A stretch of 64,000 nucleotides of DNA from Sphingobacteriales bacterium (lineage in GTDB: Bacteria > Bacteroidota > Bacteroidia > Chitinophagales > Chitinophagaceae): NCBI GenBank assembly GCA_016219985.1, contig JACRJO010000026.1:40284-104283 (forward strand), written 5' to 3'. A program made the position numbers and the translations under genes. Position 1 is the stretch's first letter. Each line of letters opens with the position of its first letter. Shown one piece after another: positions 42,552 to 51,040 of the stretch. The notes under the pieces are model-generated. The model was not told the DNA's origin. It saw only the letters and a list, made by a program, of their open reading frames with translations, and made no database searches.

Positions 42552-45359
42552 CTAAATGACCACGTTTACCATCTTGCCCTTCACAAAAATGATCTTCTTA
42601 GGGGTCTTCCCTTCCAGCCATTTTTTTACCACTTCATTGTTTAATACCAGTTGCTCCACATCGGCCTGCGCCGCATCTAAAGCAATATTCAGGGTGGTGC
42701 GCAGTTTACCATTTACAGAGATGGGGTATTCCTTGCTGGTCTCCGCCACATATTTTGCTTCAAACTCGGGGTAAGCCGCATCCAGCACAGGGTCCTTATG
42801 ACCCAGTAAGGCCCAGAGTTCCGCCGCGATATGCGGGGCATAGGGTGTCAGCAATACCAGCAAGGGCTCCAGCACCGCCCGCTTATGGCATTTGAGTTCG
42901 CTGAGTTCGTTGGTGGCGATCATAAATCCGCTTACTGCCGTATTAAAACTGAAACGCTCCGTATCTTCCTCAATCTTCTTAATCGTGCGATGCAATACTT
43001 TCAGTTCTTCCGCCGTGGCTTCCGCATCCGTAACGATCCATCCCTTTATTTCATCTGAAAAGAGGCGCCAGAATTTTTTCAGGAAGCGGTGTACACCCTC
43101 GATCCCCTTGGTGTCCCAGGGTTTGCTCATTTCAACGGGACCGAGGAACATTTCGTACATCCGGAAAGTATCGGCGCCGTATTTCATTACCAGGTCATCG
43201 GGATTGACGGTATTGTATTTGGACTTGGACATTTTCTCCACTTCAGCGCCGCAGATATATTTACCATCTTCCAGGATGAATTCTGCATCGGCGTATTCAT
43301 CCCTCCATTTCTTAAAAGCGTTCACATCCAGTTCAAATCCATCCACGATATTCACGTCCGCATGTATCGCGTTTGTTTCATACTGGTCCTTCAGGCCGGC
43401 AGATACAAATTTGTTTGTTCCGGCAATGCGGTACACAAACCGGCTGCTCCCCTGTATCATCCCCTGGTTCACCAGTTTCTTATACGGTTCATCATAGCCG
43501 ATATGGCCCAGGTCGAACAATACCTTGGTCCACATCCGGCTGTAGAGCAGGTGCCCCACGGCATGTTCGGTTCCGCCGATATAGAGGTCCACCTGGTTCC
43601 AGTAGTCCGCTACCTTACGGTCGCAAAATGCCTTATCATTCCCCGGGTCCATATAGCGCAGAAAATACCAGCTGCTGCCGGCATAGCCGGGCATGGTATT
43701 GGTTTCCCTCACCCCCAGCCCCTCTCCTTCAGGAGAGGGGAGAGTGGCCCACTCCTTAATATTCGCCAGGGGTCCTTCCCCGTCCGGACCCGGTCCGTAT
43801 TTCTCCACATCCGGTAAGATCAGCGGCAACTGCTCTTCGGGCAAGGGATAAGCGATGCCATCCTTCCATACAATGGGGAAGGGTTCGCCCCAGTAACGCT
43901 GGCGGCTGAACGCAGCATCCCGCATCTTATAGTTCACTTTGCGGGTACCAATGCCTTTTTCTTCAATGGCCCGGATAGCCACTTCCATCGCGTCTTTCAT
44001 CAGCAATCCATTGAGGAAGCCGGAGTTTTCCAGGATGGCCTCCTTGGTGGGATTGGCATCCTCCCCGTTATAATGAGAACCGATAATATTGGTGATGGGG
44101 ATATTAAAATGACGGGCAAACTTATGGTCCCGCTCATCCCCGCAGGGCACGGCCATGATGGCGCCCGTACCATAACCGGCCAGCACATACTCGGATATCC
44201 AGATGGGTATCTCGCGGCCATCAAAGGGATTAATGGCATAGGCTCCCGTAAACACCCCGCTGATCTTTTTTTCGGCCATACGTTCCCGTTCGCTACGGCT
44301 GTTTACATACTCCACATATTCCTGCACGGCCTTTTCCTGTTCTTCTGTTGTAATCCCGGCGATCAGTTCATGTTCAGGCGCCAGCACCATAAAATCCACT
44401 CCGAAAATCGTATCCGGCCTGGTTGTATAAACCCTCAGCTTCAGGGCCGTTTCCTCCCCCTTAGGGGGAGACAGAGGGGGCCTTTTGACTTTAAAATCTA
44501 TCTCCGCCCCTGACGACTTCCCGATCCAGTTCGTCTGCATTTCTTTCATGGCATCGCTGAAATCCACTTTATCCAATCCCTCCAGCAGGCGGTCGGCATA
44601 AGCGGTAATACGCAAATACCATTGACGCAATGTTTTCTTCACCACCGGGTGTCCTCCCCGCTCACTCACCCCGTTCACCACTTCATCATTGGCGAGTACG
44701 GTACCCAGGGCTTCACACCAGTTTACTTCGCCATAGCCGCAATAAGCCAGCCTTCTTTTCATGAGCAGGCCGGCCTTCTCCTTTTCGGAGAAATTTTTCC
44801 ATTGTTCTGCAGTAAAATGCCGGCCGGGCACCGGTTCCCCTGTTTGGGGCAGGGCTCCCTTTGTCTCGTATTTTTTGATCAGGTCGGCGATGGGCCGGGC
44901 TTTTTTCTCTGTATTACAGAAATAACTGTTGAATAACTGCAGGAAGATCCACTGGGTCCATTTATAATACTTCGGGTCGCTGGTCTGCACCTCCCTTTCC
45001 CAGTCGAAACAGAACCCGATATTATCGAGCTGCGCCTTAAAGGTTTCAATATTTTTTTTGGTAGTAACGGCCGGGTGCTGGCCGGTATCCAGCGCATATT
45101 GTTCAGCGGGCAGTCCAAAACTGTCGAAGCCCATCGGGTGCAGCACATTGAATCCTTTCAGTCTTTTATACCGGCTGTAAATATCGGAAGCGATATAGCC
45201 CAGGGGATGCCCCACATGCAGTCCCGCCCCGCTGGGATAGGGAAACATATCCAGTACATAAAACTTCGGTTTGCTGAAATCATTGCTTACCCGGTAAGCC
45301 TGTTCCGCTTTCCATTTTTCCTGCCATTTCTTTTCAATATCCCTGAACTGGTATTCCAT
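42552..45359 (-). CDS. leuS: Leucyl-tRNA synthetase with two in-frame palindromic insertions
   Basis: Charges tRNA-Leu; 935 aa from the ATG at 45359 (MEYQFRDIEKKWQEKWKAEQ). The open frame runs to 45644, but that part is unlike the family. Seen: class I HIGH as HVGH in YPSGAGLHVGHPLGY, CP1 editing domain with TTRPDTIFGVDFMVLAPEH, ETNTMPGYAGSSWYFLRYMD, and KMSKS in EKMSKSKYNTVNPDD. Two short pieces unlike any synthetase, RPPLSPPKGEE (about residue 296) and LPSPEGEGLGV (about 545), come from palindromic DNA inserted in frame. Both sit at loop positions before conserved motifs, so activity is probably kept. Confidence 0.95.
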   Translation of the reverse strand: MEYQFRDIEKKWQEKWKAEQAYRVSNDFSKPKFYVLDMFPYPSGAGLHVGHPLGYIASDIYSRYKRLKGFNVLHPMGFDSFGLPAEQYALDTGQHPAVTTKKNIETFKAQLDNIGFCFDWEREVQTSDPKYYKWTQWIFLQLFNSYFCNTEKKARPIADLIKKYETKGALPQTGEPVPGRHFTAEQWKNFSEKEKAGLLMKRRLAYCGYGEVNWCEALGTVLANDEVVNGVSERGGHPVVKKTLRQWYLRITAYADRLLEGLDKVDFSDAMKEMQTNWIGKSSGAEIDFKVKRPPLSPPKGEETALKLRVYTTRPDTIFGVDFMVLAPEHELIAGITTEEQEKAVQEYVEYVNSRSERERMAEKKISGVFTGAYAINPFDGREIPIWISEYVLAGYGTGAIMAVPCGDERDHKFARHFNIPITNIIGSHYNGEDANPTKEAILENSGFLNGLLMKDAMEVAIRAIEEKGIGTRKVNYKMRDAAFSRQRYWGEPFPIVWKDGIAYPLPEEQLPLILPDVEKYGPGPDGEGPLANIKEWATLPSPEGEGLGVRETNTMPGYAGSSWYFLRYMDPGNDKAFCDRKVADYWNQVDLYIGGTEHAVGHLLYSRMWTKVLFDLGHIGYDEPYKKLVNQGMIQGSSRFVYRIAGTNKFVSAGLKDQYETNAIHADVNIVDGFELDVNAFKKWRDEYADAEFILEDGKYICGAEVEKMSKSKYNTVNPDDLVMKYGADTFRMYEMFLGPVEMSKPWDTKGIEGVHRFLKKFWRLFSDEIKGWIVTDAEATAEELKVLHRTIKKIEEDTERFSFNTAVSGFMIATNELSELKCHKRAVLEPLLVLLTPYAPHIAAELWALLGHKDPVLDAAYPEFEAKYVAETSKEYPISVNGKLRTTLNIALDAAQADVEQLVLNNEVVKKWLEGKTPKKIIFVKGKMVNVVI
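43706..43746 (-). repeat. In-frame palindromic insertion in leuS, site 1
   Basis: Coding segment for LPSPEGEGLGV just before ETNTMPGY. The core is a 9-bp inverted repeat CCCCTCTCC with loop TTCA (43719-43740). The length stays in frame. The same peptide type occurs scattered in Bacteroidota proteins by memory. Confidence 0.7.
44452..44482 (-). repeat. In-frame palindromic insertion in leuS, site 2
   Basis: Coding segment for RPPLSPPKGEE just before the editing-domain strand ALKLRVYTTRP. The core is the 7-bp inverted repeat CTCCCCC-TTA-GGGGGAG (44454-44470), with a second G run to 44480. In frame. Confidence 0.7.
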
Positions 45360-45651
45360 GCTGTCGTTCTGTTTTGTGGAGCAGCGGACGGGACCCTGAA
45401 CGGAGCGTCCCGCCCTGCATTCGCAGGCGGGCAGGCGCGCCATCATGGATCTCCGGTTCTGCCACTGGCTAAAAATCTTTAACAATATCTTTCCCGGTAC
45501 CGGCAATATGCCTTTTATGGTATCGTTTAATGGGGGTGCAAAAATACTGATTACTGCCCGAATGGCCCCGGACCGGTTTGATCCCCGGCGGTAAAAGCTG
45601 AATGGTCCCGGCCCCGCTCCGCAAATTGCGGTTTTAAATGGCATAAAGGGT
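45360..45651. other. Gap between leuS and ftsX with a GC palindrome
   Basis: The two genes diverge here. The leuS frame stays open but without family-like residues. A palindrome at 45409-45433 (CCCGCCTGC-GAAT-GCAGGGCGGG on the minus strand, slightly imperfect) recalls the palindrome at 46577. No separate gene is supported. Confidence 0.5.
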
Positions 45652-45659
45652 TATTTTTG
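45652..45659 (+). promoter_or_regulatory. Bacteroidota -7 element before ftsX
   Basis: TATTTTTG matches TAnnTTTG exactly and lies 32 bases before the ftsX ATG. A weak TTTT at 45632-45635 is the nearest -33 candidate. Confidence 0.5.
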
Positions 45660-45691
45660 CCCGTAATCCATTCATCGCTAAAAAAATTTGC

Positions 45692-46564
45692 ATGTCCCAA
45701 TCAGGAAAAGCCTCCATCAAAAGAGGGAAACCCTCCTATTTTATGTCCATCCTCGGTGTAACCCTGGTATTGTTCTTCCTCGGCATTATCGGGCTGATCG
45801 TTATTAACACCAACAAATTGTCGGATCATTTCAAGGAAAATGTGACGGTCAGTGCTTACCTGCGGGGCGACCTGAACCCCAATGACAGCACGGCGCTGGT
45901 TCAGTATATTAGTTCCAAGCCCTATATCCGGGAGTACAGCTATGTAACCAAGGAACTGGCCAAGAAAAAATACCTCGCCGATGGCAATACGGACTGGTCG
46001 GAAGTGCTTACAGAGAACCCGCTGCCCAACAGTATTGATTTTAAAGTAAAGAACGAATATTTAAATACCGATTCACTGACGGCCATCAAAGCGGACCTGA
46101 AGGCGCAGACCTATGTGAGTGATGTGGAATATCCCGAAGCCCTGATCAGTAAAATGAGTACCAATCTCCGGAATATCAGCCTCGGTATCCTGATCCTGGC
46201 CGTGGTCCTGGCGATCGTGGTGATTGTACTGATTGACAATACCATTAAACTGGCCATGTTCAGCAACCGGTTCCTGATCAAGACCATGCAGATGGTGGGA
46301 GCCACCCGCTGGTTCATTGCCAAACCGATGAATGTCCGGGCCGTGATCAACGGGGCCATCAGCGGGGTGATTGCCGCAGGAGCCGTAATCCTCTTCCTCG
46401 TGGTGATCGAGAAATTTATCCCGGAAATGAAGGCCATTCATGATAATGCCAGCCTGGTCATGCTCTTTGCCGGCCTGATCTTCCTGGGAATCGCCATTAC
46501 TGTATTCAGCACCCACCGGAGTGTGATTAAGTATTTGAAGATGAAACTGGATGATTTGTATTAA
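45692..46564 (+). CDS. ftsX: Cell-division permease-like protein FtsX
   Basis: Inner-membrane partner of the ATPase FtsE; in many bacteria it activates cell-wall hydrolases during division. 290 aa. First span near residues 19-42 (ILGVTLVLFFLGIIGLIVIN), a periplasmic domain (about 45-165) with VTVSAYLRGDLNPNDSTALV and YVSDVEYPEALI, then three spans with the FtsX-type loop NRFLIKTMQMVGATRWFIAK and PMNVRAVINGAISGVIAAG. ftsE is not adjacent. Followed by DUF3098 and uppP, a gene order common in Bacteroidota. Confidence 0.92.
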   Translation: MSQSGKASIKRGKPSYFMSILGVTLVLFFLGIIGLIVINTNKLSDHFKENVTVSAYLRGDLNPNDSTALVQYISSKPYIREYSYVTKELAKKKYLADGNTDWSEVLTENPLPNSIDFKVKNEYLNTDSLTAIKADLKAQTYVSDVEYPEALISKMSTNLRNISLGILILAVVLAIVVIVLIDNTIKLAMFSNRFLIKTMQMVGATRWFIAKPMNVRAVINGAISGVIAAGAVILFLVVIEKFIPEMKAIHDNASLVMLFAGLIFLGIAITVFSTHRSVIKYLKMKLDDLY

Positions 46565-46576
46565 GGGGAATGGTGA

Positions 46577-46598
46577 ACCTGCCTGCCGGCAGGCAGGT
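46577..46598. repeat. 22-bp perfect GC palindrome
   Basis: ACCTGCCTGCC followed by its exact reverse complement, 13 bases after the ftsX stop. Such palindromes are dispersed in Bacteroidota genomes by memory, sometimes encoding LPAGRQ. Possible role as a hairpin in the transcript. Confidence 0.75.
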
Positions 46599-46663
46599 GG
46601 TGAAAAGTGAATGGAGGGAACCCGAAGGTGGAAAACTATTAAAAATTTGGGGGCACCCTGCTT

Positions 46664-46719
46664 TCCGACTTGCGGACTTCCGGACTTCCCGTCTTTCGGA
46701 CTTCCCGACTTCCCGTCTT
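46664..46719 (+). repeat. Array of seven 8-bp CCCGACTT-type words
   Basis: TCCGACTT, GCGGACTT, CCGGACTT, CCCGTCTT, TCGGACTT, CCCGACTT and CCCGTCTT at exact 8-bp steps, between ftsX and the DUF3098 gene. No open gene covers it on the plus strand with family-like sequence. Confidence 0.75.
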
Positions 46720-46751
46720 TTCCCTAAATTGCACATCCTAAACCGAACGAA

Positions 46752-46994
46752 ATGAGTGAAACAAAAAGTCCCGCGATGTTCAGCAAAGAAAATTATACCT
46801 GGATGCTGGCGGGTATCCTGGTGATTGCCCTTGGCATGTTCCTGATGGCGGGCGGAAAAAGCAATACAGACCCTGCTGTTTTCAATAAGGAAGCAGTGTA
46901 CAGTAGTACCCGCATCACCGTGGCTCCTATCCTGATCCTGGCCGGGCTGGTACTGGAAGTTTACGCGATATTTAAGAAACCGAAAACGGCATAG
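46752..46994 (+). CDS. DUF3098 family membrane protein
   Basis: 80 aa with two membrane spans: YTWMLAGILVIALGMFLMAG (about residues 15-34) and ITVAPILILAGLVLEVYAIF (about 54-73), with a short loop containing DPAVFNKEAVYS. The length and loop are typical of DUF3098, a small Bacteroidota family coded between ftsX and uppP. Function unknown; the neighbours suggest cell-envelope assembly. Confidence 0.85.
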   Translation: MSETKSPAMFSKENYTWMLAGILVIALGMFLMAGGKSNTDPAVFNKEAVYSSTRITVAPILILAGLVLEVYAIFKKPKTA

Positions 46995-47098
46995 CCCGTT
47001 ATAAACAGAATTAGAGGCTGTATCAGGATTGAGCAGCCTTTTTCTTTTCCCGCCTGCTTCATTCTTTTACCTTTACCCTTTACTGAAAAAACACCCGC

Positions 47099-47899
47099 AT
47101 GACCGTCGTTGAAGCCATTATTATCGCCATCGTGGAAGGCATTACCGAATTCCTGCCCATCTCCTCCACCGGCCACATGATCATTACGGAAAAACTACTC
47201 GGCGTTACCGGCACTGATTTTACCAAACTGTTTACGGTAGGCATCCAGTTAGGCGCAATCCTGGCCGTCGTGGTACTTTACTGGAAAAAATTTATGACGC
47301 CTTTTACCCAGGGAAAGAAGGGATGGCTTTTTTATCTCAAACTGATCGTGGCGGTCCTGCCCGCGCTGGGACTGGGCTTTCTTTTCGAAGAACGGATCGA
47401 TACACTATTAGATAGCTCACTCACGGTAGCCATTACCATGATCCTGGGCGGCGTGGTACTGTTATTTATCGACAATGTATTCAAAGAACATCCCATCGTA
47501 TCCGATGAGCAGGTCAGCTATCCCACCGCCTTTAAGATCGGGCTCTGGCAATGCGTGGCCATGATCCCGGGGGTAAGCCGGAGCGCCGCCAGTATCATTG
47601 GCGGTATGCAGCAAAAACTCACCCGTAAACTGGCGGCAGAGTTTTCTTTTTTCCTGGCCGTTCCCACCATGGCGGCCGCCACCGGGTACAAACTGCTGAA
47701 AGGATATAATACCCTGAGCACAGGCGACCTGAAACTCTTTGCCATTGGCAATATCGTGGCCTTTATCGTGGCCGTGCTCGCCATCCGGTTTTTTATCGGT
47801 TACCTGCAGCGGCATGGCTTCCGGTTATTTGGTTATTACCGGATTATCGGGGGTATCCTCCTGCTGATCCTGCTGGCCACGGGCTACCTGAAAGCCTGA
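47099..47899 (+). CDS. uppP: Undecaprenyl-diphosphate phosphatase
   Basis: Recycles undecaprenyl diphosphate to the monophosphate lipid carrier for peptidoglycan and other envelope polymers; inner membrane, 266 aa. Motifs: EGITEFLPISSTGHMII (about residues 15-31, with catalytic Glu) and PGVSRSAASIIGGM (about 159-172, with the conserved Arg). About eight hydrophobic segments. In many relatives truB follows; here a lipoprotein gene follows after a terminator. Confidence 0.95.
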   Translation: MTVVEAIIIAIVEGITEFLPISSTGHMIITEKLLGVTGTDFTKLFTVGIQLGAILAVVVLYWKKFMTPFTQGKKGWLFYLKLIVAVLPALGLGFLFEERIDTLLDSSLTVAITMILGGVVLLFIDNVFKEHPIVSDEQVSYPTAFKIGLWQCVAMIPGVSRSAASIIGGMQQKLTRKLAAEFSFFLAVPTMAAATGYKLLKGYNTLSTGDLKLFAIGNIVAFIVAVLAIRFFIGYLQRHGFRLFGYYRIIGGILLLILLATGYLKA

Positions 47900-47900
47900 T

Positions 47901-47924
47901 CTCCCCTTTTCCGGGGAGTTTTTT
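47901..47924 (+). terminator. Terminator after uppP
   Basis: Stem CTCCCC/GGGGAG with loop TTTTCC, then six T. It starts 1 base after the stop codon. Confidence 0.8.
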
Positions 47925-47963
47925 CACTTATTTTTTCATACCTCTGCTGTAAATATACAGTTC

Positions 47964-48722
47964 ATGAAAAAATATATCCTCCCCCTCCTGCTGTCCGCAC
48001 TGGCTATAGCCTGTACACAATATGGCCCCAGGGTCAGTTCCGGTAATATTGAAGTATATTATAAGGAAGGCATTTCCAAAGTGCAGGCGGAACGAACAGC
48101 ACAGCTTTTCCGGGAAGCGCTGACGGCATCTAATCCCAATGACAAAGCCACAAAAAGTTTCCAGTTATCCAAACCGGGTGACAGCATCCTGCTAAAAATG
48201 GTGGCCGATAAAAGCAAACTCGGCAGTATTGCTGAAGAGGCCTTTTATGCGATGTCCGTGCTGGTATCCGACAGCGTGTTCGGGGGAGCGCCGGTCAACC
48301 TCGCATTAACCGATAATAAGTTCAAAGGCTTCCGGTATTTTGCGTTCAAAAAAGTAACCACACCCGCGCCGTCCTGGGGTGATAAATATGAATCCGGCAA
48401 TGTGGAATTGTTTGCTAACGATGTGGACAGCAAACTGGCCGGCGAACTGGCGGCTTACCTTGAAACCTATTTCAACCCGTCCACTACCTTCAGTTTCCAG
48501 GTCAGTAAAAATGAGCAGGGTGATTTTGTGGTGAAGATGGTGATCGATCCTTCCAAAATAAACAATATCACCGAAGCGGATATGGCGGAAGCCAGCAATG
48601 GCATGTCTGAAAAAGTATTTAACGGGTCGCCCCTGCAGTTCCAGCTGACAGACGAATCCTTTACCCCCCTGCGGACCTTTGCCTACCCGTCTGATGCGGC
48701 CCCCGCCGGAAATATGAAATAA
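47964..48722 (+). CDS. Lipoprotein with two tandem similar domains
   Basis: 252 aa; lipobox ALAIAC with Cys17. Two halves are alike: GNIEVYYKEGISKVQAERTA ... VNLALTDNKFKGFR (about residues 26-128) and GNVELFANDVDSKLAGELAA ... LQFQLTDESFTPLR (about 141-243). Each has a V/L-K-M-V-x-D strand and a VF.G.P end. An internal duplication is clear; the domain family is not recognised. It lies alone between two terminators, so it is its own transcription unit. Confidence 0.8.
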   Translation: MKKYILPLLLSALAIACTQYGPRVSSGNIEVYYKEGISKVQAERTAQLFREALTASNPNDKATKSFQLSKPGDSILLKMVADKSKLGSIAEEAFYAMSVLVSDSVFGGAPVNLALTDNKFKGFRYFAFKKVTTPAPSWGDKYESGNVELFANDVDSKLAGELAAYLETYFNPSTTFSFQVSKNEQGDFVVKMVIDPSKINNITEADMAEASNGMSEKVFNGSPLQFQLTDESFTPLRTFAYPSDAAPAGNMK

Positions 48723-48750
48723 GGATCCCTGCCGGATCGTATGATTGAAA

Positions 48751-48785
48751 AACCCGGGAGCAAATTAGCCTCCCGGGTTTTTTTA
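48751..48785 (+). terminator. Strong Rho-independent terminator
   Basis: Perfect 10-bp stem AACCCGGGAG, 9-base loop, then a T-run. It follows the lipoprotein gene by 28 bases. Confidence 0.9.
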
Positions 48786-48825
48786 TGCTGGTCAATTCCC
48801 TATTTTTACCCAAAGCAACTCCACC

Positions 48826-50145
48826 ATGCAGACGGCTCCGAAAAAAGTAGTAAACGCCTGGGCGATGTACGACTGGGCCAATTCGGCCTATAACCTGGTC
48901 ATCACCTCCACCATCTTCCCGGCTTATTTTGAAGCGATCGCGGTGGACAATAAGGAAACCTCTAAGACCGCGGTTACCTTCCTGGGCCGGCATTTTGAAA
49001 ACACGTCCCTGTATAATTATGCGCTTGCCTTTGCCATGCTGATCGTGGCGCTGATCTCCCCGCTCTTATCCTCCATCGCCGACTATAAAGGCAATAAGAA
49101 GAATTTCATGCAGTTCTTTATGACGATCGGGAGCCTGGCCTGTGCCTTTATGTTCTTTTTTGAAAAGCATACACTGGTGGTGGGCGTGTTTTCCATGATC
49201 GTGGCCTGTGTGGGCTTTTGGGGCAGCCTGGTATTTTACAATTCCTTTCTCCCGGAAATTGCCGCCCCCGAAGACCGGGACCGGATCAGTGCCAAAGGAT
49301 TCACCTACGGGTATATTGGCAGTGTGCTGTTGCAGGCCATCTGCTTTGTATTTGTTTTCTTCCCGGGAATTTTAGGGGGCGATAAGGAATCCACGATCCA
49401 GTTCAGGACCTCTTTCCTGCTGGTGGGGATCTGGTGGTGGGGTTTCGGGCAATATTCCCTGCGTCGTTTACCCAAACCCGTACCAGCGGGTACCGGTGAC
49501 CTGCAGCACCGGATCCTTTCAAAAGGCTATCATGAATTACAAAAAGTGTGGGACCAGTTAAAACACCTGCCCCCGCTGAAAAGGTTTCTCGGCGCCTACT
49601 TCTTCTATAACATGGGGGTACAGACCGTAATGCTGGTGGCCGCCCTGTATGGCAAAAGCGAACTGGAGATCCCGACCGACAATCTTATCATTGCGATTAT
49701 CCTCATCCAGCTGATTGCGATCCCCGGCGCCTTTACCATTTCCTGGCTTTCCTCCAAATTCGGCAATATCAATACCCTGATCGGAATTGTTATTTTCTGG
49801 ATATTCCTGTGTTATGTAGGCTATCTCTTACCCGTTGGAGGCATCTATGAATTTTACGGGCTGGCCGCTTCGGTGGGTTTTGTAATGGGCGGGATCCAGT
49901 CGCTGAGCCGTTCCACCTACGCGAAACTGATGCCCGAAACAAAAGACACGGCATCCTTCTTCAGCTTCTATGATGTATCGGAGAAAGTGGCCGCGGTCAT
50001 TGGTATTTTCAGCTTTGGCTTTATCAATGAACTGACGGGGTCTCAGCGTAATTCCGTGCTGGCCCTGATGATCTTTTTTATACTTGGCCTAATTTTGCTG
50101 TTTTATGCAGCGGCTTTAAGGCCCGCAAAGCCCGCCGAAAGCTGA
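48826..50145 (+). CDS. MFS transporter, UMF1/Atg22-like
   Basis: 439-aa transporter with about 12 hydrophobic spans. The start VVNAWAMYDWANSAYNLVIT is the typical UMF1-family opening (W.xYDWANSA). Further signs: SYNSFLPEIAAPEDRDRISA, GFTYGYIGSVLLQA, and the C-half FVMGGIQSLSRSTYAKLMPE. In other bacteria the substrate is not firmly known; in fungi the family exports vacuolar amino acids. Plus-strand neighbour 34 bases downstream is the MBL-fold hydrolase. Confidence 0.87.
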   Translation: MQTAPKKVVNAWAMYDWANSAYNLVITSTIFPAYFEAIAVDNKETSKTAVTFLGRHFENTSLYNYALAFAMLIVALISPLLSSIADYKGNKKNFMQFFMTIGSLACAFMFFFEKHTLVVGVFSMIVACVGFWGSLVFYNSFLPEIAAPEDRDRISAKGFTYGYIGSVLLQAICFVFVFFPGILGGDKESTIQFRTSFLLVGIWWWGFGQYSLRRLPKPVPAGTGDLQHRILSKGYHELQKVWDQLKHLPPLKRFLGAYFFYNMGVQTVMLVAALYGKSELEIPTDNLIIAIILIQLIAIPGAFTISWLSSKFGNINTLIGIVIFWIFLCYVGYLLPVGGIYEFYGLAASVGFVMGGIQSLSRSTYAKLMPETKDTASFFSFYDVSEKVAAVIGIFSFGFINELTGSQRNSVLALMIFFILGLILLFYAAALRPAKPAES

Positions 50146-50179
50146 CTTCAGGCCCCGGCAGCATAAAAACTTTATTGCA

Positions 50180-51040
50180 ATGAAACTTTATACGATCAAT
50201 ACCGGTTATTTCAAACTCGACGGGGGCGCCATGTTTGGGGTGGTGCCGAAATCGATCTGGAACAAGGTCAATCCCGCGGATGAAAACAATCTTTGCGACT
50301 GGGCCCTGCGCTGTATGCTGATCGAAGACGGAAACCGGCTGATCCTCGTGGATACCGGTAACGGCGACAAACAGGATGCGAAATTCTTCAGCCATTATTA
50401 CCTGCATGGCGATGATACGCTGGAAAAGTCGCTGAAGAACCACGGCTTTCATCCCGATGATATCACCGATGTATTCCTGACCCACCTGCATTTCGATCAT
50501 TGCGGGGGTACCATCAAACGGGACGGGGACAAACTGGTGCCTGCTTTTAAAAATGCGAAATGCTGGAGTAATAAGGATCACTGGGACTGGGCCGTGTACC
50601 CGAATGAACGGGAGAAAGCCTCTTTCCTGAGAGAAAATATACTTCCCATACAGGAAAACGGGCAGCTGGAAATGGTGGAAATAAACGGGGCTATAGACGG
50701 CAAGCTGGGTCAGACCGGCTTTACCGAAAATATTTCAGTTCGCTTTGTAAGCGGTCATACCGATAAAATGATGCTGCCGCAAATAAAGTACAAAGGCCGT
50801 ACCGTGGTGTATATGGCCGACCTGCTCCCTTCGCAGGGACATATCCCGATCCCTTATGTAATGGGATATGATATGTTTCCCCTGACCACGATCAACGAGA
50901 AAAAATCATTCCTGAAAGAAGCGCTGGAAGGTGACTATATCCTGTTCTTTGAACATGACCCGGTCTATGAATGCTGCACCCTGAAACAAACGGAAAGAGG
51001 GATCCGGCCGGATCAGTTTTTCAAACTGGAAGAGATCTGA
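50180..51040 (+). CDS. MBL-fold metallo-hydrolase
   Basis: 286-aa metallo-beta-lactamase-fold enzyme. Metal site VFLTHLHFDHCGG at about residues 98-110, further His in VSGHTDKMM and FFEHDPVYECC at the end. The substrate is not determined; lactonase or phosphodiesterase are both open. It shares a transcript direction with the MFS gene and overlaps the convergent flippase gene by 28 bases at the 3' ends. Confidence 0.87.
   Translation: MKLYTINTGYFKLDGGAMFGVVPKSIWNKVNPADENNLCDWALRCMLIEDGNRLILVDTGNGDKQDAKFFSHYYLHGDDTLEKSLKNHGFHPDDITDVFLTHLHFDHCGGTIKRDGDKLVPAFKNAKCWSNKDHWDWAVYPNEREKASFLRENILPIQENGQLEMVEINGAIDGKLGQTGFTENISVRFVSGHTDKMMLPQIKYKGRTVVYMADLLPSQGHIPIPYVMGYDMFPLTTINEKKSFLKEALEGDYILFFEHDPVYECCTLKQTERGIRPDQFFKLEEI

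Noticed and set aside
45360..45644. N-terminal extension of leuS by 95 codons
   Set aside because: No similarity to synthetases in the extension; it covers a GC palindrome and the divergent promoter region.
46570..46755. 61-codon plus-strand frame across the palindrome and word array
   Set aside because: Its residues are simply the repeats read through (LPAGRQ, LADFRTSRLSDF); no support as a gene.
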